Origin: Marinobacter halotolerans
Lineage (GTDB): Bacteria > Pseudomonadota > Gammaproteobacteria > Pseudomonadales > Oleiphilaceae
Assembly: GCF_008795985.1 (NCBI RefSeq)
Contig: NZ_VMHP01000002.1
Span: 186,001 to 250,000, forward strand
Length of the DNA: 64,000 bases
Direction: 5' to 3'
The number at the start of each line of letters is the position of its first letter. Within the stretch, counting starts at the first letter, position 1. A model generated the notes under the pieces. It was given only the letters and a program-made list of their open reading frames with translations. It ran no database searches and was not told the origin of the DNA. Positions 18,661 through 27,636 of this stretch are shown here, in pieces. A program made the translations under genes and the position numbers.

Positions 18661-21387
18661 ATGATGAACAACAGGGAATTTCCGCTACGGACCCTTCTCA
18701 GGCCCCGCTATTCATGGGTAGCCTGGTTTTTGCTGGTCGCCTCGCTTGCCGTTACGTTTCTGTTGTGGGAGGTTTCCATCCGTCTGGTGGATGACCGTAC
18801 ACAGGCCCGTTTCAAAACCCAGTCTTTACAGCTTAAAACGGCCATTGATGAACGGCTTCTGAATTATGAGCAGGTGCTGGCGGGAAGCGCAGGTCTTTTT
18901 GCCGTTGCCGGCGAGGTTAGCCGGGATGAATGGCACGAATATATCGAAAAGGTGGATATCAACCGCTATTACCCCGGCATTCAGGGGATTGGTTATGCCC
19001 AACGGGTTGATGTGCGGCAGATGGCCGAGCACATTGCTTCCACCCGTCGTAACGGCATCTACAATTATCTGGTCAGGCCCCTGAGCAGCGGCCCGGATTA
19101 CTATCCGATGGTCTATCTTGAGCCGGGAAGCGAGCGAAACCAGAAAGCCCTTGGCTATGACCCGTTCAGTGATCCGGTACACCAGGTGGCCATGGAAGCC
19201 GCCCGCGACAGCGCCAGGCCAAAGGTGACCGGCAAGGTGGTACTTGTTCAGGAGGAAGTGGCCGAGGATCAGGCCAGTTTTCTGATGTATTACCCGGTTT
19301 ACCAGGGCGGAGTGGCACCGGACAGCCGGTTTGAGCGGCAGATGATGCTCTCGGGTTTTGTGTTCAGCGCGTTCCGTATGAACACCTTGCTGGACGGTAT
19401 TGTCGGTCTGATTTCCCCCTTCCTTGACGTGAAGATCTATGACAACGGCGTTGTCTCCCGGGAGACGCTGATGTACGGCTCGAATCTTGGCTCCCTTGGC
19501 AATGACTTCAGCTTTGAAATGAGCCAGACCATTTCCCACGGCGGTCGGGACTGGTTGCTGCAAACCCGGTCGACGCCGGCCTTTGATTACCTTGCAGCGG
19601 ATCCTCGGCCCCCGATTGTGCTCAGTGCTGGTCTGCTGATCAGTCTGCTGCTCTTCGGATTTGCGCTGACCCTGACCCGCAGCCGGATCATGGCGCAGAA
19701 CAGTGCGGGCCGTTATCGGGCCATCACCGAAGGGGCAGCCAATGTCACCCTTGTGCTGAAGAAAAACGGCGAGCCCGAATACGCCAGCCCCTCCAGCCGA
19801 GACATTCTGGGCTTTGATCCGGATCAGGTTTCCAGCATGGATCTGAAATCCAAGGTCCATGAAGATGACTGGCCCAAGTTGAAGGCGCGATTTGAAAAAG
19901 CCAGGCGTATGCCCGGCAAACAGATGTCTTCTCTACAGGTCAGGGTGGTGGACGGGGAAGGGCAGTGGCGCCACCTGGAAGGCACCTTTACCTCCATGCT
20001 GAGAGTGCCCGGTGTGCGGGGTGTGGTGCTTAGCCTCCGGGATCTGACCCAGCTGAAGACAGCCCAGTCGGAACTGCATCAGCTTGCGTTTTACGACCCG
20101 CTGACCGGGCTGGCCAATCGCCAGCTGTTCCGTGACCGTCTGGATCATGTGGTCCAGCGCAGCAAGCGGAACCAGGAACCGGCAGCGTTGATGTTTCTGG
20201 ATCTGGATGGCTTCAAGCGCATCAATGACACCCTGGGCCACGACGCCGGGGACGACCTGCTGAAACAGGTGGCCCAGTGGCTGCTCGGATGCGTGCGGGA
20301 AGATGACTCGGTCGCCCGGCTTGGTGGCGATGAATTTGTTGTCCTGCTTTCCAGAATCAGCAGCCCGGATGCCGCTGGCAAAGTGGCGGATACCATCCTG
20401 CGCCGGTTGTGCCAGCGGATTCGGCTGAACGACCACGAGGTCGGGGTCACCGTCAGTATCGGGATCACCATGATCCCCCACGACAGCGAAGATCCGATTA
20501 CTTTGATGAAATACGCCGATCTGGCCATGTACCGGGCAAAGGACATCGGCCGCAACGCCTATCAGTTCTTCACGCCGGCGATGAATGCCCAGGCCGCCCG
20601 CCGTCTGCTGCAGCAGGAGGAATTGGCCAGAGCGCTGGACGAGGACCGGTTTGTGCTGCACTACCAGCCCAAGGTTGAACTGGACAGCCAGCGGGTTATC
20701 GGTGTGGAAGCCTTCCTTCGCTGGCATCATCCGGAAAAGGGTCTGGTGAACGCTCAGCAGTTTATTGGTCTGGCGGAAGAGACCGGCTTGATCATTCGCC
20801 TGGGCGAACTCGCCCTGCGCCAGGCCTGCATTCAGGTTCAGGCTCTGGAGAGGGCAGGTTTTGAATCTCTGAGGATGGCGGTCAACCTGTCGGTGCGGCA
20901 ACTGATGGATTCCGGCTTCCTGGATATGGTTCGCCAGGTGATCGTGGAAACCGGCGTGTCGCCGGACCGGCTCGAGCTGGAAATGCCGGCACAACTGCTG
21001 AATGAGGATTCGCGGTACATCCATGACCTGCTAACGTCCCTGCATGATCTGGGCGTCTGTCTGATTCTGGACGATTTCGGTACCGGTGCCTGTTCCCTGG
21101 TGTCCCTGCAGCAATTGCCTCTGGACGTTATCAAGATTGATCATCGCTTTATCCGCGATATTCCCTACAATGTCAGCGCTACCGATGTGGCATCCGCCGT
21201 TATCGCGCTGGCGCGCAAGCTGCACCTGACCGTTGTGGCCGAAGGGGTAGAAACACCGCAGCAGCTCGAATTCCTTCAGGGCGCCGGTTGTGCCCAGTGC
21301 CAGGGCAACCTGTTCAGCTACCCGTTGGACGAGGATGCTCTGATTGGCTTCCTGATCCGGCAGTACGAAAGCCCGCTGATTTCCTGA
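18661..21387 (+). CDS. CHASE-PAS-GGDEF-EAL c-di-GMP signalling protein
   Basis: A 908-residue membrane sensor. Order: one transmembrane segment (about 20-42), a periplasmic CHASE domain (about 75-295, with EWHEYIEKVDINRYYPGIQGIGYAQRV), a second transmembrane segment (about 317-337), PAS/PAC (about 350-475), GGDEF (about 480-640) and EAL (about 655-895). The cyclase motif RLGGDEF is intact and preceded by a RxxD-type inhibitory site (REDD). The EAL domain reads EAF instead of EAL and LEMPAQ where LEITES is usual. It keeps the Asn of VNLS, the DDFGTG, the IKID lysine, the EGVE glutamate and the CQGNLF glutamine. It could be bifunctional or mainly a cyclase. Confidence 0.9.
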   Translation: MMNNREFPLRTLLRPRYSWVAWFLLVASLAVTFLLWEVSIRLVDDRTQARFKTQSLQLKTAIDERLLNYEQVLAGSAGLFAVAGEVSRDEWHEYIEKVDINRYYPGIQGIGYAQRVDVRQMAEHIASTRRNGIYNYLVRPLSSGPDYYPMVYLEPGSERNQKALGYDPFSDPVHQVAMEAARDSARPKVTGKVVLVQEEVAEDQASFLMYYPVYQGGVAPDSRFERQMMLSGFVFSAFRMNTLLDGIVGLISPFLDVKIYDNGVVSRETLMYGSNLGSLGNDFSFEMSQTISHGGRDWLLQTRSTPAFDYLAADPRPPIVLSAGLLISLLLFGFALTLTRSRIMAQNSAGRYRAITEGAANVTLVLKKNGEPEYASPSSRDILGFDPDQVSSMDLKSKVHEDDWPKLKARFEKARRMPGKQMSSLQVRVVDGEGQWRHLEGTFTSMLRVPGVRGVVLSLRDLTQLKTAQSELHQLAFYDPLTGLANRQLFRDRLDHVVQRSKRNQEPAALMFLDLDGFKRINDTLGHDAGDDLLKQVAQWLLGCVREDDSVARLGGDEFVVLLSRISSPDAAGKVADTILRRLCQRIRLNDHEVGVTVSIGITMIPHDSEDPITLMKYADLAMYRAKDIGRNAYQFFTPAMNAQAARRLLQQEELARALDEDRFVLHYQPKVELDSQRVIGVEAFLRWHHPEKGLVNAQQFIGLAEETGLIIRLGELALRQACIQVQALERAGFESLRMAVNLSVRQLMDSGFLDMVRQVIVETGVSPDRLELEMPAQLLNEDSRYIHDLLTSLHDLGVCLILDDFGTGACSLVSLQQLPLDVIKIDHRFIRDIPYNVSATDVASAVIALARKLHLTVVAEGVETPQQLEFLQGAGCAQCQGNLFSYPLDEDALIGFLIRQYESPLIS

Positions 21388-21492
21388 TCATGGCAATGCA
21401 GCCCTGTTACCGGTAAAATCACGCCGTTCCCGGGGGCAAGCTCCCCGGTGGTGGCCTTTCCGGCCCAATTCTTCGTTCTACTTGAGTAGCCT

Positions 21493-23301
21493 TTGTCTGT
21501 GACTGAACTGAGCCGAATCCGTAACTTTTCCATCATCGCCCACATTGACCATGGTAAATCCACGCTGGCGGACCGTTTTATCCAGCTCTGTGGCGGCCTG
21601 ACAGATCGGGAAATGAACGAGCAGGTTCTTGATTCCATGGATCTTGAGCGTGAGCGTGGCATCACCATCAAGGCCCAGAGTGTCACGCTCAATTACACCG
21701 CCCGTGACGGTATCGAGTACAAACTGAATTTTATCGACACCCCCGGTCACGTCGACTTTTCCTATGAGGTTTCTCGGTCGCTTTATGCCTGCGAGGGCGC
21801 ACTGCTGGTTGTGGATGCCGGGCAGGGTGTCGAGGCACAGTCTGTCGCCAACTGCTACACCGCCATTGAGCAGGGCCTGGAGGTGGTACCGGTTCTGAAC
21901 AAGATGGACCTGCCCCAGGCAGAGCCGGACCGGGTGGCCCAGGAAATTGAAGACATAATCGGTATCGAAGCCACTGAAGCCGTGCGCTGCAGTGCGAAAA
22001 GCGGCATGGGCGTGGAAGACGTGCTGGAAGATCTCATCAGACGGATTCCGCCGCCGGCCGGCGAAGTGGACGCACCACTCCAGGCCCTGATTATTGACTC
22101 CTGGTTCGACAATTACCTGGGCGTGGTGTCGCTGGTGCGTGTCACCCAGGGCACGATCAAGAAAGGCGATAAGATTGTAATCAAGTCCACCCAGAAGGGC
22201 TGGACCGCGGACAAGGTGGGTATATTTACCCCTAAACCCACGGAGACCGGCGGCCTCCATGCTGGTGAGGTGGGCTTTGTCATCGCCGGTATCAAGGATA
22301 TTCATGGTGCCCCCGTGGGCGACACTATCGTTCAGCAGAAAGACTGGGAAAACATCCCGCGCCTGCCCGGCTTCAAGAAGGTCAAACCGCAGGTTTACGC
22401 AGGCCTTTTCCCGGTCAGCTCTGACGACTACAACGATTTCCGGGATGCTCTGGAAAAACTGACCCTGAACGATGCATCGCTGTTCTTCGAACCGGAAAGT
22501 TCGGATGCCCTGGGTTTCGGCTTCCGCTGCGGTTTTCTTGGCATGCTCCATATGGAGATCATCCAGGAACGGCTGGAGCGCGAGTACGACATCGATCTGA
22601 TCACGACCGCGCCAACAGTTATCTATGAAGTGGTCACGAAACAGGGTGAGACCGTGACCGTGGCCAACCCCTCAAGCCTGCCGGATATCGGTTCGATCGA
22701 GGAAATGCGTGAGCCGATCGTCGAGGCTAATATTCTGGTTCCCCAGGAACATCTGGGGAATGTGATCGCGCTCTGCGAAGAAAAGCGCGGTATCCAGAAA
22801 AATATGCACTTCCTGTCGACACAGGTTCAGGTGACCTATGAACTGCCCATGGCAGAAGTCGTCCTGGATTTCTTTGACCGGATCAAGTCGGCCAGCCGCG
22901 GTTTCGCATCACTGGATTACCACTTTGTGCGTTTCCAGGCGTCAAACCTGGTTCGTCTGGACGTATTGATTAACGGAGAGCGGGTGGATGCGCTGGCGCT
23001 GATTGTCCACAAGGAGCAGTCCCACTATCGCGGGCGAGCCCTGATCGACAAGATGAAAGAGCTGATTCCCCGGCAGATGTTTGATATCGCGATTCAGGCG
23101 GCCATTGGGAATCAGGTGGTTGCAAGGGTGACCGTCAAAGCACTGCGCAAGAACGTAACGGCGAAATGTTATGGCGGTGACGTCAGCCGGAAGAAGAAAC
23201 TTCTGCAAAAGCAGAAGGAAGGCAAAAAACGCATGAAACAGCTGGGCAATGTAGAGGTGCCGCAGGAAGCATTCCTTGCCGTACTGAAAGTGGATAAATA
23301 A
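21493..23301 (+). CDS. lepA: Translation elongation factor 4 (LepA)
   Basis: A 602-residue translational GTPase linked to ribosome assembly and initiation. G1 [10 protein letters not shown]2-region [11 protein letters not shown]3 DTPGHVDF and G4 NKMDLPQA are all present, and the LepA-specific C-terminal domain contains SGEVSR-like lysine-rich [23 protein letters not shown]. Start choice: TTG at 21493 or GTG at 21499; both place the [15 protein letters not shown] block in the family position. The next gene, lepB, begins 11 bases after its stop, the standard lepA-lepB pair. Confidence 0.97.
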   Translation: MSVTELSRIRNFSIIAHIDHGKSTLADRFIQLCGGLTDREMNEQVLDSMDLERERGITIKAQSVTLNYTARDGIEYKLNFIDTPGHVDFSYEVSRSLYACEGALLVVDAGQGVEAQSVANCYTAIEQGLEVVPVLNKMDLPQAEPDRVAQEIEDIIGIEATEAVRCSAKSGMGVEDVLEDLIRRIPPPAGEVDAPLQALIIDSWFDNYLGVVSLVRVTQGTIKKGDKIVIKSTQKGWTADKVGIFTPKPTETGGLHAGEVGFVIAGIKDIHGAPVGDTIVQQKDWENIPRLPGFKKVKPQVYAGLFPVSSDDYNDFRDALEKLTLNDASLFFEPESSDALGFGFRCGFLGMLHMEIIQERLEREYDIDLITTAPTVIYEVVTKQGETVTVANPSSLPDIGSIEEMREPIVEANILVPQEHLGNVIALCEEKRGIQKNMHFLSTQVQVTYELPMAEVVLDFFDRIKSASRGFASLDYHFVRFQASNLVRLDVLINGERVDALALIVHKEQSHYRGRALIDKMKELIPRQMFDIAIQAAIGNQVVARVTVKALRKNVTAKCYGGDVSRKKKLLQKQKEGKKRMKQLGNVEVPQEAFLAVLKVDK

Positions 23302-23312
23302 AAGGCATCTGA

Positions 23313-24095
23313 ATGGATATCAATTTTCCCCTGGTCCTGGTTGTTTTGACCTTCACCACCGGTCTTATCTGGCTGCTGGATATCCTCCTGCTTCGTAAGC
23401 GGCGTCTGGCGGCTCAGCCGGAAGTGGGCCATGCGGAAGATCTGGAAGAGCCCAAAGAACCCTATCTGGTCGAACTGAGCCGGTCTTTTTTTCCTGTGCT
23501 GGCCATTGTGCTGGTGTTGAGGTCCTTTCTTGTCGAACCTTTCCAGATTCCGTCCGGCTCCATGCTGCCAACGCTTGAGGTAGGCGATTTCATTCTGGTG
23601 AACAAATTCGCCTATGGCGTTCGCCTGCCCGTTGCCGGCACCAAAATCCTGGAAGTAGACGACCCCGAGCGGGGTGACGTGATGGTGTTCCGTTATCCCA
23701 AAGACGGCAATACCAACTATATAAAGCGGGTGGTGGGCGTACCCGGCGACCGTATTCGCTACCAGGATCAACAGCTTTTTGTGAACGGCGAGCTGGTCGA
23801 AACCGATTTTGTGGCCCGTCTGCCCCCGGTTGAAATGTATCGTGAGTACCTGGGCGACACTGAGCACATGATTTTCCGCACCATGGGACGCACCGGTAGT
23901 AATGGCGAAGGCACATGGGTTGTGGGTGAGGAAGAATACTTTGTCATGGGCGATAACCGTGACAACAGCAATGACAGTCGCTACTGGGGCATGGTTCCGG
24001 ATGAGATGGTGGTGGGCAAGGCATTTGCAATCTGGATGCACTGGCAATCGCTGACCAGTCTGCCATCCTTTGATCGTGTAGGTGGCATTGATTAA
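23313..24095 (+). CDS. lepB: Signal peptidase I
   Basis: A 260-residue inner-membrane protease that cleaves Sec and Tat signal peptides. Two N-terminal transmembrane segments (about residues 5-24 and 53-70) precede the periplasmic catalytic domain. The nucleophile is S83 in PSGSMLPTL and the general base is K138 in NYIKRVVG. The downstream box MGDNRDNSNDSR is intact. Its stop overlaps the ATG of the DUF4845 gene by one base (TAATG), so the two are translationally coupled. Confidence 0.96.
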   Translation: MDINFPLVLVVLTFTTGLIWLLDILLLRKRRLAAQPEVGHAEDLEEPKEPYLVELSRSFFPVLAIVLVLRSFLVEPFQIPSGSMLPTLEVGDFILVNKFAYGVRLPVAGTKILEVDDPERGDVMVFRYPKDGNTNYIKRVVGVPGDRIRYQDQQLFVNGELVETDFVARLPPVEMYREYLGDTEHMIFRTMGRTGSNGEGTWVVGEEEYFVMGDNRDNSNDSRYWGMVPDEMVVGKAFAIWMHWQSLTSLPSFDRVGGID

Positions 24096-24514
24096 TGGCG
24101 TTGAACTCCAGGGGTATACCGAATATGAAGCGAAACAGTCTTTCTTCCATGCACAGGCAATCAGGCGCATCCGCACTGGTTATTCTGATCATGGTCCTTT
24201 TCTTTGGCGGCCTGCTGACGCTGGCGTTGAAGCTAGGGCCCGCCTACCTGGACGATAAAACCATCAGCGAGGCGGTGGAAAGCATTCGTGACACCGAAGG
24301 TCTGTCCCAGATGGGACCCGCCCAGATCCGCAGCCTGATCAACAAACGGCTGATCGTTAACAACGTCCGCAGTCTGGAGGCTGAAGCCATCACCGTCGAG
24401 AAACAGGGCGATGTGGCCGTCATCAAGGTAGAATACGATTATCGCACCAACCTGTTCAGCAATGTCGATGCAATTGTTCATTTCAAGCACGAGTATGAGA
24501 TGAGCGGCCAGTGA
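24095..24514 (+). CDS. DUF4845 single-pass membrane protein
   Basis: A 139-residue protein of unknown function with one N-terminal transmembrane helix (about residues 27-45, [19 protein letters not shown]) and a small periplasmic domain of about 90 residues containing [15 protein letters not shown]. The topology is pilin-like, but no processing site is obvious. It is usually found between lepB and rnc in pseudomonads and relatives. It overlaps both neighbours by 1 and 4 bases, so expression is tied to signal peptidase and RNase III. An ATG ten codons in is an alternative start. Confidence 0.82.
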   Translation: MALNSRGIPNMKRNSLSSMHRQSGASALVILIMVLFFGGLLTLALKLGPAYLDDKTISEAVESIRDTEGLSQMGPAQIRSLINKRLIVNNVRSLEAEAITVEKQGDVAVIKVEYDYRTNLFSNVDAIVHFKHEYEMSGQ

Positions 24515-25200
24515 ATTCCCAACCTGATCTCGAAGAATTGCAGCGTAGACTGGGTTACCGGTTTCAGGTGCCGGAACGACTGTTGCTGGCGTTGACCCAT
24601 CGCAGCCACGGCAACCAGAACAACGAGCGCCTGGAATTTCTGGGTGATTCTATTGTGAACATGGTCATTGCCGAATATCTTTACCGGCATTTCGAGAAGG
24701 CCCGCGAGGGCCAGCTCAGCCGTCTGCGTGCCCGTATGGTCAAGGGTGTGACGCTGGCGGAAATCGGGCGTGAGTTCGAACTGGGCAAGTATCTCCGACT
24801 GGGCTCTGGAGAGCTGAAAAGCGGCGGATTCCGGCGGGAGTCGATTCTGGCGGATGCCGTGGAGTCGGTCATCGGAGCCATCTACCTGGACAGTGATTTT
24901 CATACCTGCCGGGAGCAGATTCTGCGCTGGTTTGAGCCACGACTGAAAAAACTGGACCTTCAGGATACCCAGAAGGACCCGAAGACCCGTTTGCAGGAAT
25001 ACCTTCAGTCACGGCAGTTCCCCTTGCCCCGGTACGATGTGATGTCTGTCGACGGTGAGGCCCATGCGCAGACGTTTCATGTGTCCTGCGCACTGCCGTC
25101 TCTTGATCGTAAAACCTCCGGTGTTGGCAGCAGCCGCCGCATTGCCGAACAGGAAGCCGCCCGCAACGCCCTAAAACAACTGGGTGTGGAGAACGACTGA
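24511..25200 (+). CDS. rnc: Ribonuclease III
   Basis: A 229-residue double-strand-specific RNase that processes rRNA and structured messages. The signature [21 protein letters not shown] is at about residues 37-57, and the later acidic site reads [20 protein letters not shown]-terminal dsRNA-binding domain (about 155-225) ends with the [16 protein letters not shown] helix. The GTG start overlaps the DUF4845 stop by four bases, and its stop overlaps the era ATG by one base. Confidence 0.97.
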   Translation: MNSQPDLEELQRRLGYRFQVPERLLLALTHRSHGNQNNERLEFLGDSIVNMVIAEYLYRHFEKAREGQLSRLRARMVKGVTLAEIGREFELGKYLRLGSGELKSGGFRRESILADAVESVIGAIYLDSDFHTCREQILRWFEPRLKKLDLQDTQKDPKTRLQEYLQSRQFPLPRYDVMSVDGEAHAQTFHVSCALPSLDRKTSGVGSSRRIAEQEAARNALKQLGVEND

Positions 25201-26117
25201 TGAATGATATTACCCGTCCGGAAAACCCGGACAGCCGATGCGGATTCGTGGCCATTGTTGGTCGCCCGAACGTGGGCAAGTCCACCTTGCTGAACCATAT
25301 CCTGGGCCAGAAGCTGAGCATCACGTCCCGCAAACCACAGACCACGCGACACCAGGTGTTGGGGATCAAGACCGAAGGGCTTTCCCAGGCTATTTACGTG
25401 GACACCCCGGGTATGCACGAAGAAGAACCACGGGCACTGAACCGGTATATGAACAAGGCAGCCACCTCTGCGCTCAAGGGCGTGGATGTGGTGGTGTTTG
25501 TGGTTGATCAGATGTCCTGGACCACGTCCGACGAGATGGTGCTGGAAAAGCTCAGCAGCCTGACATGCCCGGTGATCCTGGCGGTTAACAAGGTCGACCG
25601 CATCGAACGCCGGGAGTCACTGTTGCCCCATCTGGAGATGTTGTCGAAGAAACGGGATTTTGCCGAAATTATCCCGTTATCCGCGTTGAAAGAGATGAAT
25701 CTGGCCCCCCTTGAAGAAACTGTGGCCCGTTTTCTGCCCGTGAGCGTGCATTTCTATCCCGATGATCAGATTACCGACCGCAGCGAGCGCTTTATGGCCT
25801 CGGAAATGGTCCGCGAGAAGATCACCCGGCAGTTGGGCGCCGAGCTGCCTTATTCCGTCGCTGTCGAGATCGAGGAATTCCGGCAGGATGGGAAAACCCT
25901 GCACATATCCGCCCTCATTCTGGTAGAACGCGAGGGCCAGAAGAAAATCATTATCGGCGATAAGGGCGAGCGCCTGCGCCGAATCGGCCAGGAAGCCCGG
26001 GTTGATATGGAGCGGCTGTTTGACGGCAAGGTTATGCTGCGCCTCTGGGTCAAGGTGAAGCGGGGCTGGGCCGACAGTGACCGGGCGCTTAAAAGCCTCG
26101 GAATGAACGACTTCTGA
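25200..26117 (+). CDS. era: GTPase Era
   Basis: A 305-residue GTPase for 16S rRNA maturation and 30S assembly. G1 [10 protein letters not shown]3 DTPGMH and G4 NKVD are present, and the C-terminal KH domain carries [22 protein letters not shown]. Length is typical. It is coupled to rnc by a one-base overlap, and recO begins 7 bases later: the widespread rnc-era-recO cluster. Confidence 0.97.
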   Translation: MNDITRPENPDSRCGFVAIVGRPNVGKSTLLNHILGQKLSITSRKPQTTRHQVLGIKTEGLSQAIYVDTPGMHEEEPRALNRYMNKAATSALKGVDVVVFVVDQMSWTTSDEMVLEKLSSLTCPVILAVNKVDRIERRESLLPHLEMLSKKRDFAEIIPLSALKEMNLAPLEETVARFLPVSVHFYPDDQITDRSERFMASEMVREKITRQLGAELPYSVAVEIEEFRQDGKTLHISALILVEREGQKKIIIGDKGERLRRIGQEARVDMERLFDGKVMLRLWVKVKRGWADSDRALKSLGMNDF

Positions 26118-26124
26118 GCCATTC

Positions 26125-26865
26125 ATGAGCAGGCCAGTTCAGCAGGAGCCGGCGTACGTTCTTCATCGCAGGCCTTACCGCGAAACCAGCCTGATGGTTG
26201 ACCTGTTTACGCTCAACGCGGGCCGAGTAACGGTGATTGCCCGCGGCGCCAATTCCGCCCGCAGCCCTCTCAAAGCCCAGCTCCAACCCTTCCAGCCACT
26301 GCTGCTGGACTGGACCGGGCGAAGTGATCTCAAGACCCTGACCCAGACGGATGTCCGTCCAGGCCCCTCGTTGACCAAAACGCTGGCGCTCTATAGCGGT
26401 CTGTATATCAATGAGCTTCTGCAGCGAACGCTGCCTCTGGCGGATCCCAATCCCCGGCTGTTTGCCGCCTACATCCAGCTTCTGGAAGATCTGTCACGGG
26501 TGTCGGACGTTGAACCGGTGCTGCGACGGTTTGAAAAGGCCTTTGCCGGCGAGCTGGGTTACAGCTTCGCCTGGGACCAGACCACCGATACCAATGAAGA
26601 AGTGGTAAACCACGGCCAGTATTACTACGATCCGCAGCAGGGCATTCTTGCATTGCCATCCGAGACCGCCCGCCTGCAAGGGCTCTCGGGCGAGGCGCTC
26701 AGGGCTCTGGCCGCGGGCGACCTTGAATCAGTGGAGTGCCGCCGGGTGGCCAAACGGGTGACCCGTGTGTTGGTGGACTTCCTGTTGCAGGGTCGTGAAC
26801 TGAACAGTCGCCGGCTATTTTCCAGTCATCTTTCCAGCTCTCAAGGAGACCGCAATGACCTCTAG
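26125..26865 (+). CDS. recO: DNA repair protein RecO
   Basis: A 246-residue recombination mediator that loads RecA on SSB-coated DNA with RecR. The N-terminal OB fold begins [20 protein letters not shown] (about residues 10-30) and includes [10 protein letters not shown]. The helical C-terminal part contains [24 protein letters not shown] see no complete zinc-binding Cys4 cluster, which is common for the gammaproteobacterial form. The last 11 bases overlap pdxJ. Confidence 0.94.
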   Translation: MSRPVQQEPAYVLHRRPYRETSLMVDLFTLNAGRVTVIARGANSARSPLKAQLQPFQPLLLDWTGRSDLKTLTQTDVRPGPSLTKTLALYSGLYINELLQRTLPLADPNPRLFAAYIQLLEDLSRVSDVEPVLRRFEKAFAGELGYSFAWDQTTDTNEEVVNHGQYYYDPQQGILALPSETARLQGLSGEALRALAAGDLESVECRRVAKRVTRVLVDFLLQGRELNSRRLFSSHLSSSQGDRNDL

Positions 26866-27616
26866 TGCCTCGAACAGCCCGACGAACGCCCGCGTTCTGC
26901 TTGGTGTTAACATCGACCATGTCGCCACCCTGCGCCAGGCTCGTGGCACCCGCTACCCGGACCCGGTCCAGGCGGCGTTGCTGGCAGAGGAAGCGGGAGC
27001 GGACGGCATCACCATCCATCCCCGGGAAGACCGGCGTCATATCCAGGATCGGGACGTGTTCCTGCTCAAGGAAACACTGAACACCAAAATGAACCTGGAA
27101 ATGGCGGTAACCGATGCCATGCTCATGTTCGCGGAACAGATCCGTCCCGAGTGCGTGTGTCTGGTTCCGGAGAAACGGGAAGAACTGACCACCGAGGGCG
27201 GGTTGGATGTGGAAGGCCAGGAGGCCCGGGTGGCAGAGGCTTGCGACAGAATGGCCCGGATTGGCGCCGAAGTATCCCTGTTTATCGACCCGGACCGGGC
27301 CCAGATCGACGCGGCCGTGCGTTGCGGCGCGCCGGTGATCGAACTGCACACCGGAGAGTATGCTGAAGCGGACACCCCCGCAGCGGAGAATGAGGCGTTT
27401 GACCGAATTGCCAAAGCACTGGCCTACGCCCGTAAAAAAGGATTGATCGTAAATGCCGGTCACGGCCTGCATTATCACAACACCGAGCGGGTGGCTTCAC
27501 TGGCGGGCATTAATGAATTGAATATCGGGCACGCGATCGTTGCCCGGGCGCTGTTCGTCGGTCTGAAAGAAGCTGTTCGGGACATGAAGGACATCATCCA
27601 TCGCGCTAACCAGTAA
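26855..27616 (+). CDS. pdxJ: Pyridoxine 5'-phosphate synthase
   Basis: A 253-residue TIM-barrel enzyme condensing 1-deoxyxylulose 5-phosphate with 3-amino-2-oxopropyl phosphate in vitamin B6 synthesis. Family motifs: [16 protein letters not shown] near the N terminus, the EMAVTDAML strand, and [10 protein letters not shown] near residue 205 with active-site His. An AAGGAG Shine-Dalgarno sits 7-8 bases before the ATG, inside the end of recO. It ends the rnc-era-recO-pdxJ run and is convergent with the hybrid kinase gene after a 20-base gap. Confidence 0.97.
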   Translation: MTSSASNSPTNARVLLGVNIDHVATLRQARGTRYPDPVQAALLAEEAGADGITIHPREDRRHIQDRDVFLLKETLNTKMNLEMAVTDAMLMFAEQIRPECVCLVPEKREELTTEGGLDVEGQEARVAEACDRMARIGAEVSLFIDPDRAQIDAAVRCGAPVIELHTGEYAEADTPAAENEAFDRIAKALAYARKKGLIVNAGHGLHYHNTERVASLAGINELNIGHAIVARALFVGLKEAVRDMKDIIHRANQ

Positions 27617-27636
27617 ACCGGCTCTGGCTGACCCGT

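Noticed and set aside
21430..21448. CCGGGG/CCCCGG hairpin before lepA as a terminator
   Set aside because: Only six paired bases and no U-tract; too weak to call.
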